In this document: one piece after another, positions 21,382 through 32,832 of the stretch
How the letters are laid out: every line of letters begins with the position of its first letter
Position numbering within the stretch: the stretch's first letter is position 1
Program-made: the position numbers and the translations under genes
Source: Apricaphanius iberus
Taxonomy: Eukaryota; Chordata; Actinopteri; Cyprinodontiformes; Aphaniidae
Assembly: GCA_028564705.1 (NCBI GenBank)
Contig: JAPXFQ010002840.1
Span: 1,039,501-1,103,500, forward strand
Direction of reading: 5' to 3'
Length of the DNA stretch: 64,000 nt
Notes under the pieces: model-generated
Told to the model about the DNA's origin: nothing
The model's database searches: none
Seen by the model: the letters and a program-made list of their open reading frames with translations, nothing else

Positions 21382-22600
21382 TAGGGGTGTGAGGAAAAAT
21401 CGATTCACGACTGAATCTCGATCCCTATTTATCAAGATTCAGAATCGATCCAAAACGTTTGAGAATCGATTCTCAAAAAATATGTTTTCTGAACCTTTTC
21501 GCATTTTCGCTTCGCGTAGTGTTTGTCATGCAACAGCCACCGTCGCATTGACAGGTCTGATGCGCCGCTAGCTAGCGCTAGCTGTAGCCGCTAGGCTAAA
21601 GCTTCAGCATGAAAGACGAAAGAGAAATCCAGGCCGCCCCGTGTTTGCTGAAGGTAAATGTTTGGGCCGTCTAAAAGGTCTTCTCCATAATGACACCCTT
21701 GGCTAAAGATTTTTTTTTTTTTTTTTATAAAACTGCAAGTATATAAGAGCTTTCTGTATAAGCTACACATAAACATACAGCAGCGCTGCACACCTGTGGT
21801 TCAGGAACGTTAGGACTTTTAAAATTTCTAACAAAAACAATGAAAATAATAACATAAACCATAAATTTCTGTTTAATGATGGTTGATAAGCAACATTTGG
21901 TGCATACTAAATATTTTCAATGTATTTTGTACCAAAGAACAAACAAAATTATTTTTTTTTTCTTCTTAAAATATATCAGCATTTTTTTTTCAATATTAGA
22001 AATTTCTTTTAAAAGGTCTTGGATGTCCAGTTGCAATTTCATGTCTTGTTACTTTTGAACCAGTTCCCTTCTCTCAACATAGATTGTTAAATCCATTCTG
22101 TGTTGATGCCCGATTACATTCATGGCTCACTTCATCACAGACACTTGGCAGATCGAGTTGTTTGTATTCAGTTTAATCAACGATATTCAATGTTCAAGTT
22201 ACTGCGAATCAAAACGTGGGCGTGAATCGAGGCACTCACAGCTACACAGCTCTGTTTGACCGAGCATTCGCCGTGCGGGGACAAGCTGCTACGACGGGGG
22301 ATGAAGGAGGCGCTGGGCGCTTCGGGCCATTTACACCAACAAACTGTCTAACTCAGCAGTGTGTGTTTATAACTAGCTGCTGGGGCTCCCTTATCTACCG
22401 ACTTTATTAGTTTACGGCAACAGTTATTACAGATCGACAGAAATATGCAGCAACTGCAGATCGGCCGCCTGAGAGACGTGATTAAAGAGCAACAAGACGA
22501 CATGGACCTCCGGTTGCTCTGCTGTTTGCACTTTGAATGCCGCTGTTTTATGGTGACAGCTATGCAATGTTACCAGAGGTGACATAGCTAAGCGTTGTGT
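21382..22600 (+). mobile_element. MITE-like element with aatcgattc words
   Basis: Starts taggggtgtgaggaaaaatcgattc and has inverted aatcgattctc words to about 21480. The interior is more GC-rich in places (21520-21620, 22210-22340), with no recognised coding region. The right end is not found. Confidence 0.4.
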
Positions 22601-22603
22601 TAC

Positions 22604-22737
22604 AGATCGACCTTACTGGAGTAAACCCAGACACACAGGCTGCTCAGCAGGTCACTGATTTCTACTCGCGGATAACGGAAGGCATCCCTTTTGATCAATT
22701 TGGCTTCGGAAAACTTAATTTGTTCCAGTTGGAAACA
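22604..22737 (+). other. Exon-like open segment of unknown nature
   Basis: Bounded by an acceptor-like ttgtgttacag and a donor-like CAG|GTGGAA. The plus frame runs without stop and reads TGVNPDTQAAQQVTDFYSRI, then TEGIPFDQFGFGKLNLFQLE. The opposite strand is also open. I recognise no family. It could be a captured exon in the element that surrounds it, or chance. Confidence 0.25.
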
Positions 22738-23877
22738 GGTGGAAATGAGAAGAGAAACTTTAAACGTTAAAAGGGAAAAACAAAAACAGAAGCATGACTG
22801 AACACTAAGTAAGTGAAAGAGTTTTACCAAGCTAAAAAATGACACGCTGTCTGCAAATCTAAAGCATAAATCATAAACATGTTTGCATTAAGGCAGAGAA
22901 AACCTGTGGGGGAAAAATATTAGGCAGCCGCTGTGCGTGAATTTTAGCGGAACAACACAGACGATGTTTAGCTGAGGCCAAACAAAGCAGCTGTCTCGTA
23001 CAAAAATAAATAATACAGCAGCTTCATTTCTCCTTTAAGATTAGTTCCTGATTTTTGAAAGAGAGATCTTTCTGAACACTGCTGGCGCTCTGGACCAACT
23101 TCTTACTCTGGTTTCACTGGTGCACACAGATTTTCAACCTCATCACATTTATTATTGCTATTTTACACGTTCACTTCTGTTTAAATCACTGTCCGTAAGG
23201 GCAATATTGACTTCTACGTGATTAATTAACATTCTAGTAAACAGAAAGTTTTAGCAGAATTGTACAAGACAGCTAACTTGCTCTTTAATTAGCTGAAATT
23301 TAAATGTAGAAAAATCTCAAGATAAAATAAGGCAATTAAATGATGAAACAAATGAAAATCTAAATAATAAGTTCAAATGTTTTAGGGGAAAACTTTTTAT
23401 GAACATCTCAAACTAAACGTTTCACTTCAAGCCGTTTTTCTCACCAAGAATCAGTTCATACTTGAGCGTAGTAAAGGGAAGATGTTACTTTGCAGTATTT
23501 TAGGCTACATTTTATTTTTTAATGACATTTACGTTTTTTTTCCCGATTCCCCCTACTCAAGTACAAACAGCAAAGGATTCGGCTACAGTTTGCTGATTTT
23601 TTAGCTAAGGTTAGTTGGTCATTGTCGTTTTTTTTTTTCGTCTTGGAGAGACGGGCATTTTTCATTTTCGGCTGGACGTTTAAGGTGTTGCAATAGTTTT
23701 GTGGTGCTTCTGCATTTGACTTTGTCACAGAGAACCCATAGCAATTCCACTACGGAAGCTCCGCGGAGCCAAAAATGTGCCATTACACAAAAACTCGATG
23801 TACTTTTTTTTAAAGATGCCCTGCAAACAAAACAAAAAAATCGAATAAATTCTTTCAATCGATTTTTTGCACAGGCC

Positions 23878-24984
23878 CAGCGTTGGGGACTTTACGTCAA
23901 AAAAGTAATTAGTTATAGTTATAAATGACTTTTTCCAAAAAGTAATTGAGTTAGTAACTCAATTACCAGACTGTAAAAGTAAATAGTTACTCAGCAAAGT
24001 AACTGTGACGTTATTTCTATAACGTAGTTACATTCTACATTATCTATAACATAAAATATTTTTATGATTGAATAATGAATAAAAACACCGTATAGGCTAC
24101 AGTATTTTAGATACATTTGGTATTTTAACTTGACTCAGGAAGATCGAAGCAGCATGTTGAAATAAATAAAAATACACAAAAGGGTAAAAGTTGGAAGTAA
24201 TCGTAAATTTTTCATTAAAATGTAAAACTAAGATAGACAAATGTGGATAAAAAGAAAATCTTTCCAAGACATTTTCAGATTGATTTGGTTCACCTGGTCA
24301 CACGAACTGGAAGCTATAAAAGGAAAACTTGAAATATAACAGTAAAATATGAAATATTATATCCATTCAAATGTTAAACAAATTGTTTGTAGTTCTTTAG
24401 ATGCAGTAAAACGTTTCAAGAGGGAATTGGTACCACCTGGTCACATGAACTGAAAGCTATTGAAGAACAAAACATTTTACTCATATTTTATTAAGAAATA
24501 TTTCATGTTACTATAACTGATCGGTTTGCCACGTTCCAAGGGTGTCATGCAATTATTTATCAATAATTTGGGTCACTCTGTTAGTAGATCTCACTTGTAT
24601 TTTCCGGGATGTATGGAGATTTATCGATGGTCCCTAACAGAAACCACCGCCTTCAGGAGCGAGCGATGGGAGGGAGTCTCCGCTTTGATTAAACGAATGT
24701 CCGTCAAACTTAAGACAAAGCTCACCACACTTTTACAGTGTGCAGTGAGACAGACAGAGAGCTTAGGGTATCAGTCCTCCCAGCGATCACCATCGTTTTT
24801 ACAACACCTGCTCTCTGCCTGCAGCTGAAGTGCGGCTGTCAGAAAGCCTGAATGAAGTAACGCACCGCTTTACATCCCCAGTAACGGTAACGGCGTTGCA
24901 ACGATTGGAAAAGTGATCCGATTACTCAGTTACCTAAAAAGTAATTCCATTAGTTATAGTTAAATGCCGTTACTCCCATCACTG
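23878..24984. mobile_element. hAT-type MITE with 8-bp duplication
   Basis: 1107 bp with inverted ends CAGCGTTGGGGAC and (inverse of) CAGTGATGGGAGTAACGG. Flanks cacaggcc (23870-23877) and cccaggcc (24985-24992) agree at 7 of 8 positions. Subterminal taattagttatagttata and gtaactcagttac words are the repeated motifs of this fish family. A 100-residue frame at 24526-24828 shows no transposase motif. Confidence 0.8.
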
Positions 24985-25148
24985 CCCAGGCCTAAGGTCA
25001 CATTTAACTTGATCAGCATCTCTTCCTCGTCTGATGATCTGTCTGCTGCTGCCTCCCGCTGAAGCTAAGTGCATTTATCGTGGCATATAAACTGTTTTAT
25101 AGATGGGTTGTGCTTCTTCAAGTGTTGGGAAAGCTCACTTTTTATATG

Positions 25149-25535
25149 AAGTCAAGGCAAGGCAATTTTATTTATATAGCACAGTTTCAACACGAAGGCA
25201 ATTCAAGGTGCTTTACATGATTCAGTGTTAGAGAAAAAAAATGCATGATAAAAATAAGAAAATTAAAACAGATCATTACTAAAAAGAAATGCATTTATAA
25301 ACTATAAAAACAAATAAAACATAAGAATAAAAGGAGAAGTTGTAAAGAACACATTTATATTTGTAGAAAATAATATAGATTAAAAACAGATTAAACCCAA
25401 TCGGTTAAAAAAAAAGAATAAAAATCGCATCGCGAGAATCAAAGAGTGGTCAAAAATGCATTTTAAAGGCGGATCTGAACAGTAGAGTTTTAATCTTTAA
25501 TTTAAAGGAGCCTAACTGAATTCAGCATTTTTGCA
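25149..25535 (-). mobile_element. L2-like LINE 3' end, 5'-truncated
   Basis: On the minus strand it reads through gattaaaactctactgttcag (end of the ORF), then 3' UTR, then aatcatgtaaagcaccttga and a tail of ttgccttgcc. The same order is seen on the plus strand at 58690-59028, so both are copies of one LINE family. Confidence 0.8.
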
Positions 25536-27363
25536 TTATTCTGGAAGTTTGTTCAAAGTTCAGCTCACACATTTTTATATGAACTAGTGCAGTTCAAAGT
25601 TCATAATTCAGATTTTTTAAAATAAGTTCACAGCTTGAAAAATTAACTAGTTCGTGGTTCCTTTTTCTTTTTTTTCTAAAAAATGTTGCAGCGAGCGATT
25701 TCCCTCAGAATCCTGGAGTTTTCCTGTTTTTGAAAGCAGTTTTAACCCGATACAGTATATTCTGTTTTTTGAAGAATTATTAAACACTCTAAGGTGGGAA
25801 CCATGCCGGGATAGGAAACTATCCCCGAATTAAAATGATAGAACTTGAGTTATAAAGTGCAACAATTAGCCCAAAATGAATAAGTAAGGGTGCAATTCTC
25901 TCTTAAGTTTTAGATGGCAGTGCCTCCAACAATATACTGTAATGTCAGGTTGTCACGCTGCGGTACGGAGATGAAGACAGCGCTTGTCATACACAGTATT
26001 TTGTGTATTTTGTTTATTTACTTCAGACCTTTTAAACATTATAAGATCAGATAAAAAACAGAAAAATTTAGAGTCCTCTTTAGTCCAAGAGGGAAATAGG
26101 GAGAAGCTCTAAGCTAGGAATGATGGATTTAGGATGGATGATCGCTCTTCCTGCCTTAATGTGTTTAATATTCTATTAAATAATCTTCCCATATTTTTAG
26201 TTTTTTATAGTTTTTTTCAATTGTATAATATTTTCACATTTTTTTTATGCTTTCCTCTGCACTGATGCAGCGGTGTGTTTGAAATAAAACCAGTCAACTA
26301 GTGGCCGATCCGTGCAGTTGTTCAGCATGATGCACGGTTTAAATTTCTACCCAATAATCACACCTATTTCCTAACACCTTTTTTTCTGCACACAACTGCT
26401 GTATAATCTGAAGAACATACTGTGATATAATTTTTGCAACATATTTTCATTCAGTTTCTCATTTTTTGTTTTATTCTCAGTTCATAGGCAGGGCTGGAGG
26501 CTGACTGTTGGTTGTATATGTCTGTGAATTTTTTACTTCTTTTTTATATCTCACCGGATTGGCTGCCAAAATGTGCAGAAGCAAGTCCATTAGTGTGTTG
26601 GGAACCTATTTTTCCCGTTACGTGTTTTTCCACGTCAGGCCGAGGGCCGTAAAATAGATCTCACGAATAGAAATAACTGCTGGCTAACACAATCCGTCTT
26701 GTGAGTTGACAGAGATTTGTTTATTCGCAGTTTCTCTCCATACCTGACACAGATCGCAGAGTCCAAGGTACTACAGGTCACAGATTGTTGGACGTAAGAG
26801 ATACAGATAAGAGCAGTGAGGAATCTTTGTTCCAGCTAATATATCCTCTATATTTACCAAATTAATACCGTCTTTATCCCTTCAATTTATTTTCCAGACA
26901 TCTGAAACTACCAGCGGGAGGATTCATAAGAGAAAATGACTTTGCAGCAGTCTTTTGTCCACCATCGTACTTCCTGCAGGACAGAAACCTAGAAGGATCA
27001 ACACGAACTCTCTGAAAAAACGGATCTTATTCTCTTATTCTCTGCAAAACAATCCGGGTCTCTAAAATAAACATCCATGGCCTCTAATCTGCAGGGAATA
27101 TCTGCGACAAAGTTTCACAGAAAGTTGCTCAGGGTGGACAGAAACGTTGTTAGATTTGTCTCCTGCCGCTTTTTGAAAAAAGAAAAAAAGAAAAGTTGCT
27201 AAGACTGGTCAGAAATGTGATCAGAAATAGCGCAAAAAAGTTGCCAAGTTGGCTTCAGGCAGTGTGAAATCCTCTGACCCCGGTCTGCTCATGATTTTGG
27301 CTTTTGAAGCATCCTGCCAGAACGAGACGCGGTTCTGCTTGATCCACTGAAACCTCGGGCTGT

Positions 27364-27505
27364 TCAGAGGACTTTTACTCTGTGCTTTACGACTGTTTTA
27401 GTCCACTTGGTCAGTTTGTTTGAGCAATTTGGAAACAGGCAAGAACGAACCATAATCACGTTTGCAGTAGCAAGTTTTGCCCGACCATTAGTCGCCATAG
27501 AGCAC
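27364..27505 (-). pseudogene. Possible THAP-like zinc finger fragment
   Basis: The minus frame gives MVRSCLFPNCSNKLTKWT, a C-x4-C start similar to THAP domains carried by some transposons and host genes. The rest of the THAP signature (C-x-x-H, AVPTF box) is not seen in frame. It could be coincidental. Confidence 0.3.
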
Positions 27506-29131
27506 AGAGTGAAAGTCCTGCTCAGACTGCAACTGTCATGGCGGACGGCAGTGACGTAATTGATATCGCATGTTGGTGTAGCTGGATTAAAAGCCTGTAA
27601 AACGCCCCTGCAGACAACAAAGAAGCACATCTGAGACGCCCTGAACTCAGATGCGAGCAGTGCTAACGATTAACAACAACACACTGGTTAAATGCAGCCG
27701 TTTTTATGGCAGAAAATGTCTCATTTAGAGGTGGCACTGTACCTGCCCCCATTGACTCCCATTATATGGACATACGCTGATCGTGACTGGATATGAACTT
27801 CTGCCAGAAGGACTCCCAAGTGGCTCCAAGCTTGTCTGGGTGAGTAGGAAAACGCAATGCATGCAATAAATAATATCAAGGAAAAAAAGTCAATTTAATC
27901 AGTGAACTTCTCAAAGAAGAAAAATCATAAACTTATGATTAAAGATGCATGCAAACTTCGACTCAAAGATGTCAAAATTATTGCAAGTAACAGCAAATAT
28001 CGTCAGCCTTACTATTTAAGGGTCATTCTCTGATGAAGAAGTATTTAATCACCTTCGCCATAATATCTAAAGCGTTTACAAGAACATCTTTTTGCTATTT
28101 TGGTTGTTTTAAAGCAGTTTTTTGTTGCAGGGTTGAAGATTTTGGCTGAAAGTAGACATTAACACCACATTAACCTGTTTTTTGAGCAACAAAAAAAACA
28201 AGCATAAATATCTTGTTTTTTGCATGTAACAGGATTGAAAGTCTGAGTTCAACAATATCGGTTTGATGATAAAATCAATAAAATGTAGGTCTTAAAGACA
28301 CCTACCTCCCTTTAGTGTATGAGCAGGAAAAGAGTTGAGTGAACAGTTGAACAACTGAGATTTGTATACTGTTACAGGTTGAACAAGACTGGGGAGACAT
28401 GATTAAATTGTGCTATTTTATACAAAATAAGTTAATCCTTTCATATTTTTTTAATTAAGGTTAAAAAAGACAGGCAAATTAATATATTACCTGGTTACTG
28501 TCTATTCACATTTATATTAAAATCACTGAAATAGCAACTTTGGTAAAATGTGGACATGCTTATTTCGTTGACCTCTCCTCATTAGAAACCCATAAAACCT
28601 TTAAAAACATACATTTTAAAATAAGTTGTGTCAGAATACAAAAGAACATTGATCTTTTTTTAATTTTTTTTTGTTTTGAAGCGTATTTTGTGGTGGTAAA
28701 CCTGTGGGACACAAAGGGTACAAAATTCAGAGAATCACCCTTAACAAGCGTTCAAATGACTTGATTTAATTCATACGAAAAAATATAATACTTTAAAAAT
28801 GATCACTTTTATTTTTGACTAAACAAATTTCTGATGAGGTTCAATTAAAACTTTAGAAAACAAAACAGCTTCCGACCCTGCTTCTAGTTGCATAAAAATC
28901 ATAAAACTCGGCAAGGACATGTTGTGTTTTTTGTGGAAGAAAAGGGTGATGTTCGTTCGAAGGGTTCGCCACAGTTTGCTCTAAAGCTTCCCTGCAGTTT
29001 CCACGCCTAACCCTGAGGGCAGCATTCTTTTCAGCACCGCTCTGACGTTCAGATGCACCAGCGTGCTGCATCTTGTTCAAATGTTCTCTCCTAAACAAAC
29101 TTCAGAAGCTTCCCCCGGCCCAGCTGCTCAC

Positions 29132-29312
29132 CTTTTCCTGCTTTCTCCTGACGGCTCCGGGTCGGCGGATCCTGGACCTGTAGATGAGCGGGCGGAGGGG
29201 AACGGAGTTCTGGGCGAGGAGACGGAGGCTCCTGGCGGATCGCTTGCACTTCGTTTGCTAGCGCTGCACCGGAGGGCGGTCCTGACTCTGTCGAGCCCTC
29301 TCTGTTCTGGTT
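29132..29312 (-). CDS. zcchc14: zcchc14 exon 2
   Basis: A 181-nt exon entered in phase 0 and left in phase 1. The acceptor is CTGACCCACTAG (AG at 29314-29313); the donor is AAAAG|GTGAGC (GT at 29131-29130). The frame is open throughout, starting NQNREGSTESGPPSG and ending TRSRQEKAGK, with Ser, Pro, Glu and Arg dominating. This low-complexity linker is poorly conserved in the family, so the call rests on splice sites, exact phase fit with exons 1 and 3, position between them, and GC content well above the flanking intron. The split codon G|CT (Ala) joins it to exon 3. Other frames of the same stretch are also open, which is expected for GC-rich sequence and weakens the case slightly. Confidence 0.72.
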
Positions 29313-29834
29313 CTAGTGGGTCAGGAGAATACATGAAAGATCAGGGATAGTTGGTGGAGATGTAACGTCATTCTGATGACTCTGAGGAACACGAAATATT
29401 ACCAAAATGTTTGAGGAAGAGAGATTTTAAGATTCAAGTTAGATCGAGGAATTAAGTAGGACTCAAAAATCTAACTTCTTCGCTTACGGTTTCGTAAGAC
29501 AAGAAGATCAATTCTTCAAAGTAAAGTAGCAATATATGAGGATTTTACAGTGAAATAATCACACATCAGTGTAATGTATCAGTCACGTTGGAAGGAAAGT
29601 TGAAAATTATTTCCTTATCAGTCGACTGGGTGGCTGCAGGTTTTTAACATTTTAAAAAGGCCGCAGTATTTACACTCTCCTCATGGGGTATTTCACGAAG
29701 CGAGCTAAAAAAACAACAATTTTATCATTATTTTATCAATCTTTTGCTAGTTAATCTTATCATATTTATATACTTTTTATTTTCACATTTTAACTTATTT
29801 TAATCTTTTTTTCCAGTGTTTTTAATCGGCAGGG

Positions 29835-29935
29835 AGGGATGGGAATGTGGTTAATGTGGGGTCATTTTAATCTGTAAAGCACTTTCAGATCCATTTCTTG
29901 TATGAAAAGCGCTTCATAAATAAAGTTTGATTTCA
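29835..29935 (+). mobile_element. LINE/SINE 3' tail fragment
   Basis: Contains ctgtaaagcactttcag...gtatgaaaagcgcttcataa, followed by ataaagtttgatttcattt, the stem-loop-like 3' tail common to several fish LINEs and SINEs. No coding part is present. Confidence 0.5.
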
Positions 29936-30841
29936 TTTAGATTTAAAAAAAATTGAGGCTCATTTGAAATATCCTTGCATAAATTAGCATAACAGTTCAC
30001 TCCAGGCTAATTCGGTTTCACCAATTATCGTTTTCAATCCCCACTAACACTACATTAAAAGCACCCCCGATGCTGGATAACTGAGCTTAGAAGGCGAGGA
30101 AAAAGCCGCGTTCCTTATTAATGCAGTTCATTAGCATCACAATCAGTAAGGGGAACACCAGCTGCATATAAAAGCTCCTCAGGCTGTATTGTGTTATAAT
30201 GCACATTAGGTGATGTTGCTTCAAGGACGGTTTACAGTGTGACACAATGAGCGCTTCTAACTGTAAACTTCTACATTTATGCTAATAAATCATATTACCC
30301 GGTTGGGCAGGGAAGGATAACCTTATTTTGATTTAAATTTATTTGTTTCAAAAGCACAAAACAACAAAAGATAATCCAGTCAATGAAGAATAAAACATTC
30401 AAGTCCTCACAATATAAAAGAGTAATTCCCAAAGTTTGGATCGGAACGCCACTTGAGGTTTTGTGTATATAACTCTGAGGTCATGAGGTTGTCTTCACAA
30501 ATTCACCTAAATACCAAAAAAACGATAATAAAAAAAAGGAGTTGTGTAAAAAATGTTGAAAATTAAAAAAAAAAAAAAAAAAACAAGGTTAAAAAAATAA
30601 ACTAAAGCTAAATATTGGCCAATAATTTGGCTGTTAATGCTGATTATGCTGTCATTATAACATGTGGAATCACTTATATAGATGACAAAATAACAATATA
30701 AGAATTTTAAATAAAAAAATCATATTTGGATTATAATTAGCTTAGATTTTTTATATATCTGGTCTTCATCATTTCGGCTTGAAAGGGGTTAGGTAGATGA
30801 AACATTTGTTGCTAAGGTTGCTAATATACATTGCAAGTATT

Positions 30842-30844
<3 letters not shown>

Positions 30845-30880
<36 letters not shown>
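30845..30880. repeat. (TA)n microsatellite
   Basis: About 17 TA units in a row, followed by short AT-rich flanks. Confidence 0.9.
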
Positions 30881-30884
<4 letters not shown>

Positions 30885-31531
30885 CTCATTCTATAATTTA
30901 ATCCCACGCACCGACACACCAAAACTCTCCCTTGTGGTTCGCACCATCTGTATTTAAAACTCCCTACAATGCCTCACTGTATACCTTCTTTTTCGTTCCA
31001 TAAACAGTTTCTGTAAATTACAAGGTAGAGTGTTCTTACTTCCCTTGTATGTAAGATGCGCTGTGTCAACATTTACAAGATCATTTAATTGTAATTGTAA
31101 TTTAATTGTACAAAAACAAATAATTTGTGCGTTCTAGATAACCGACTTTTTCTATTATTCTGACAGCACGTTTTTGGATTATAAAGAGGGGATGTTTATA
31201 AACAATATATAAAATGTGGTAAAAACTAATTCACAATATACCAAATATCTATTCTATATTTGATTCTATATTTTGTTTTATCGATAATTGAAATACTTTT
31301 AGAGTTTGTGTGTGTCTGATGTGTGGGTTCCAGCTGTCCATAATTATTCTTAAGTATTTAGGATCCATCGACCTTCCAATTGTGATTTCATTCATTTTGA
31401 TTAAATACTCTATATTGTTTGTGTAATTAACAAAAAAAAATCCTTTTGCTTTGCTTATGTGAAGAGATAATCTGTCATGATCCATCCATTTTTTTAAACT
31501 TTTTTAAACTAAAAAAAAATAGCGGTATCCG

Positions 31532-32832
31532 CTAGCGCTGGGCAATAAAACGATAATAATATGTATTGCAAAATAACATTTTCTCGATAGAAATATGAGA
31601 CTATCGCGATAGAACTCATCTCTTTCGCTCCCTCTTTCTGTCTTTTAAATAGAATGAGAATAGCCATTCCGAATTATGTAGCGCAGTCCCGAACAAATCA
31701 CAAGGCAACGTTAAAACCTGAAGCAGTTTATAGACTTGTCTTCCTGGAGCTGTAGGCTTTTGTCTGACTTAAAACATTGCTAGCACAAAATTGCGATTTG
31801 TTATTAACATTGGTAGCATATTTAATGATTTTGACAGAATTTTAATCTCAATTTTTAGATTTTAGAATTTAGAATTTTAGATTTTAATCAGATTTTTAGA
31901 AATCTGATTGGTTCTGGTGGTAGCGTGATTTGTACTCGTATCTTTGATTTGTACTTGTACTTTCTGATTTGTACTTGTATCTTTGATTTGTACTTTTACT
32001 TTCTGATTTGTACTTGTATTATTAAATGAATCCGTACTTGTATCTTTCAAAACGTGTACAAGTTACAAATAAGCAGATACAAGTCACAATATAAAGTCCC
32101 AACTCTAGTTCCATACATTTTGGGCCTTATATTCTGTAATAAGAGTAATTTACTTTTTTATCTGCCAGCATATTTTCCTGATTTGGACAGAATTGTTCAT
32201 CTCCATTTGGGCCGGTTGTTCTCTTATACTTCACAGCTTTAAATTTCATTTTTTAGCATTTCATTTTTTTATGTTGTCTTTGAAAGCCATTTTAATTTTG
32301 GGCGTATTTAAACAATTTTTTAAATATTTATTTGAGCTATTATTTTTATTTTTTTCTATTTAGTTATTGCAAAATGAACTTAAAAACACAGATAAAATGA
32401 GAGATTATGAGAATATGCTTTTGTTTCTTGGCTTATTCATTTGATATTGACAAAAGTTTGTCAATTTTATGTCTGTTCTCCTCTAAAACTGACACTGAAA
32501 TTCATTTAAATGGAAGTGACCAAGCACTTTAGTGGTCGGTTTTGTTTGCTCTCTTTTTAAACTTGAGAGCTTAAGCCTCGACTTTTTGTTTAGTTTGTGA
32601 TATAAACCTTTTTTTAGTAATCTGAAACAGATGCATGATGTTCCTTCAGTACGTCTTTCGTGCTGAAATAAATAAGGAAATATCTGCTGCTGATTTCACA
32701 TCTTACTTATTGTCAAATAACATTTAAATTGTACAAATATAGTGATTTGATTTATATCGTGATACATATCAATAACGCCTGAAATAAAATAAAAAATATG
32801 GTGATATGAAAAAATCTTATATGGGTCAGCTC
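31532..32832. mobile_element. MITE nested in the LINE relic
   Basis: The left end gcgctgggcaataaaacgat and the inverse of right-end sequence tatgggtcagctc are related to the tagggctgggcgat termini. Repeats of gatttgtacttgtat (31925-32050) form a small degenerate tandem inside it. Confidence 0.5.
31925..32052 (+). repeat. Degenerate tandem, (gatttgtacttgtatctt)n
   Basis: About five units of 18-20 bp with alternating gatttgtacttgta and cttt(c/g) parts. The sequence caagttacaaataagcagatacaagt just downstream is partly inverse, so a local foldback is possible. Confidence 0.75.

Larger units (their letters stand above)
15936..29131 (-). other. zcchc14: zcchc14 intron 2
   Basis: About 13.2 kb between exon 2 and exon 3, filled with nested transposons listed separately. 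Stretches without a listed element (about 19170-20570, 22760-23600, 25700-27360, 27640-28860) are AT-rich and show nothing I can name. Confidence 0.75.

Noticed and set aside
22600..22845. The minus-strand frame with VEISDLLSSLC as a zcchc14 PX-like exon
   Set aside because: The true PX-like exons were found at 15700-15935 with matching phases; this frame lacks the WSD motif and compatible splice phase.
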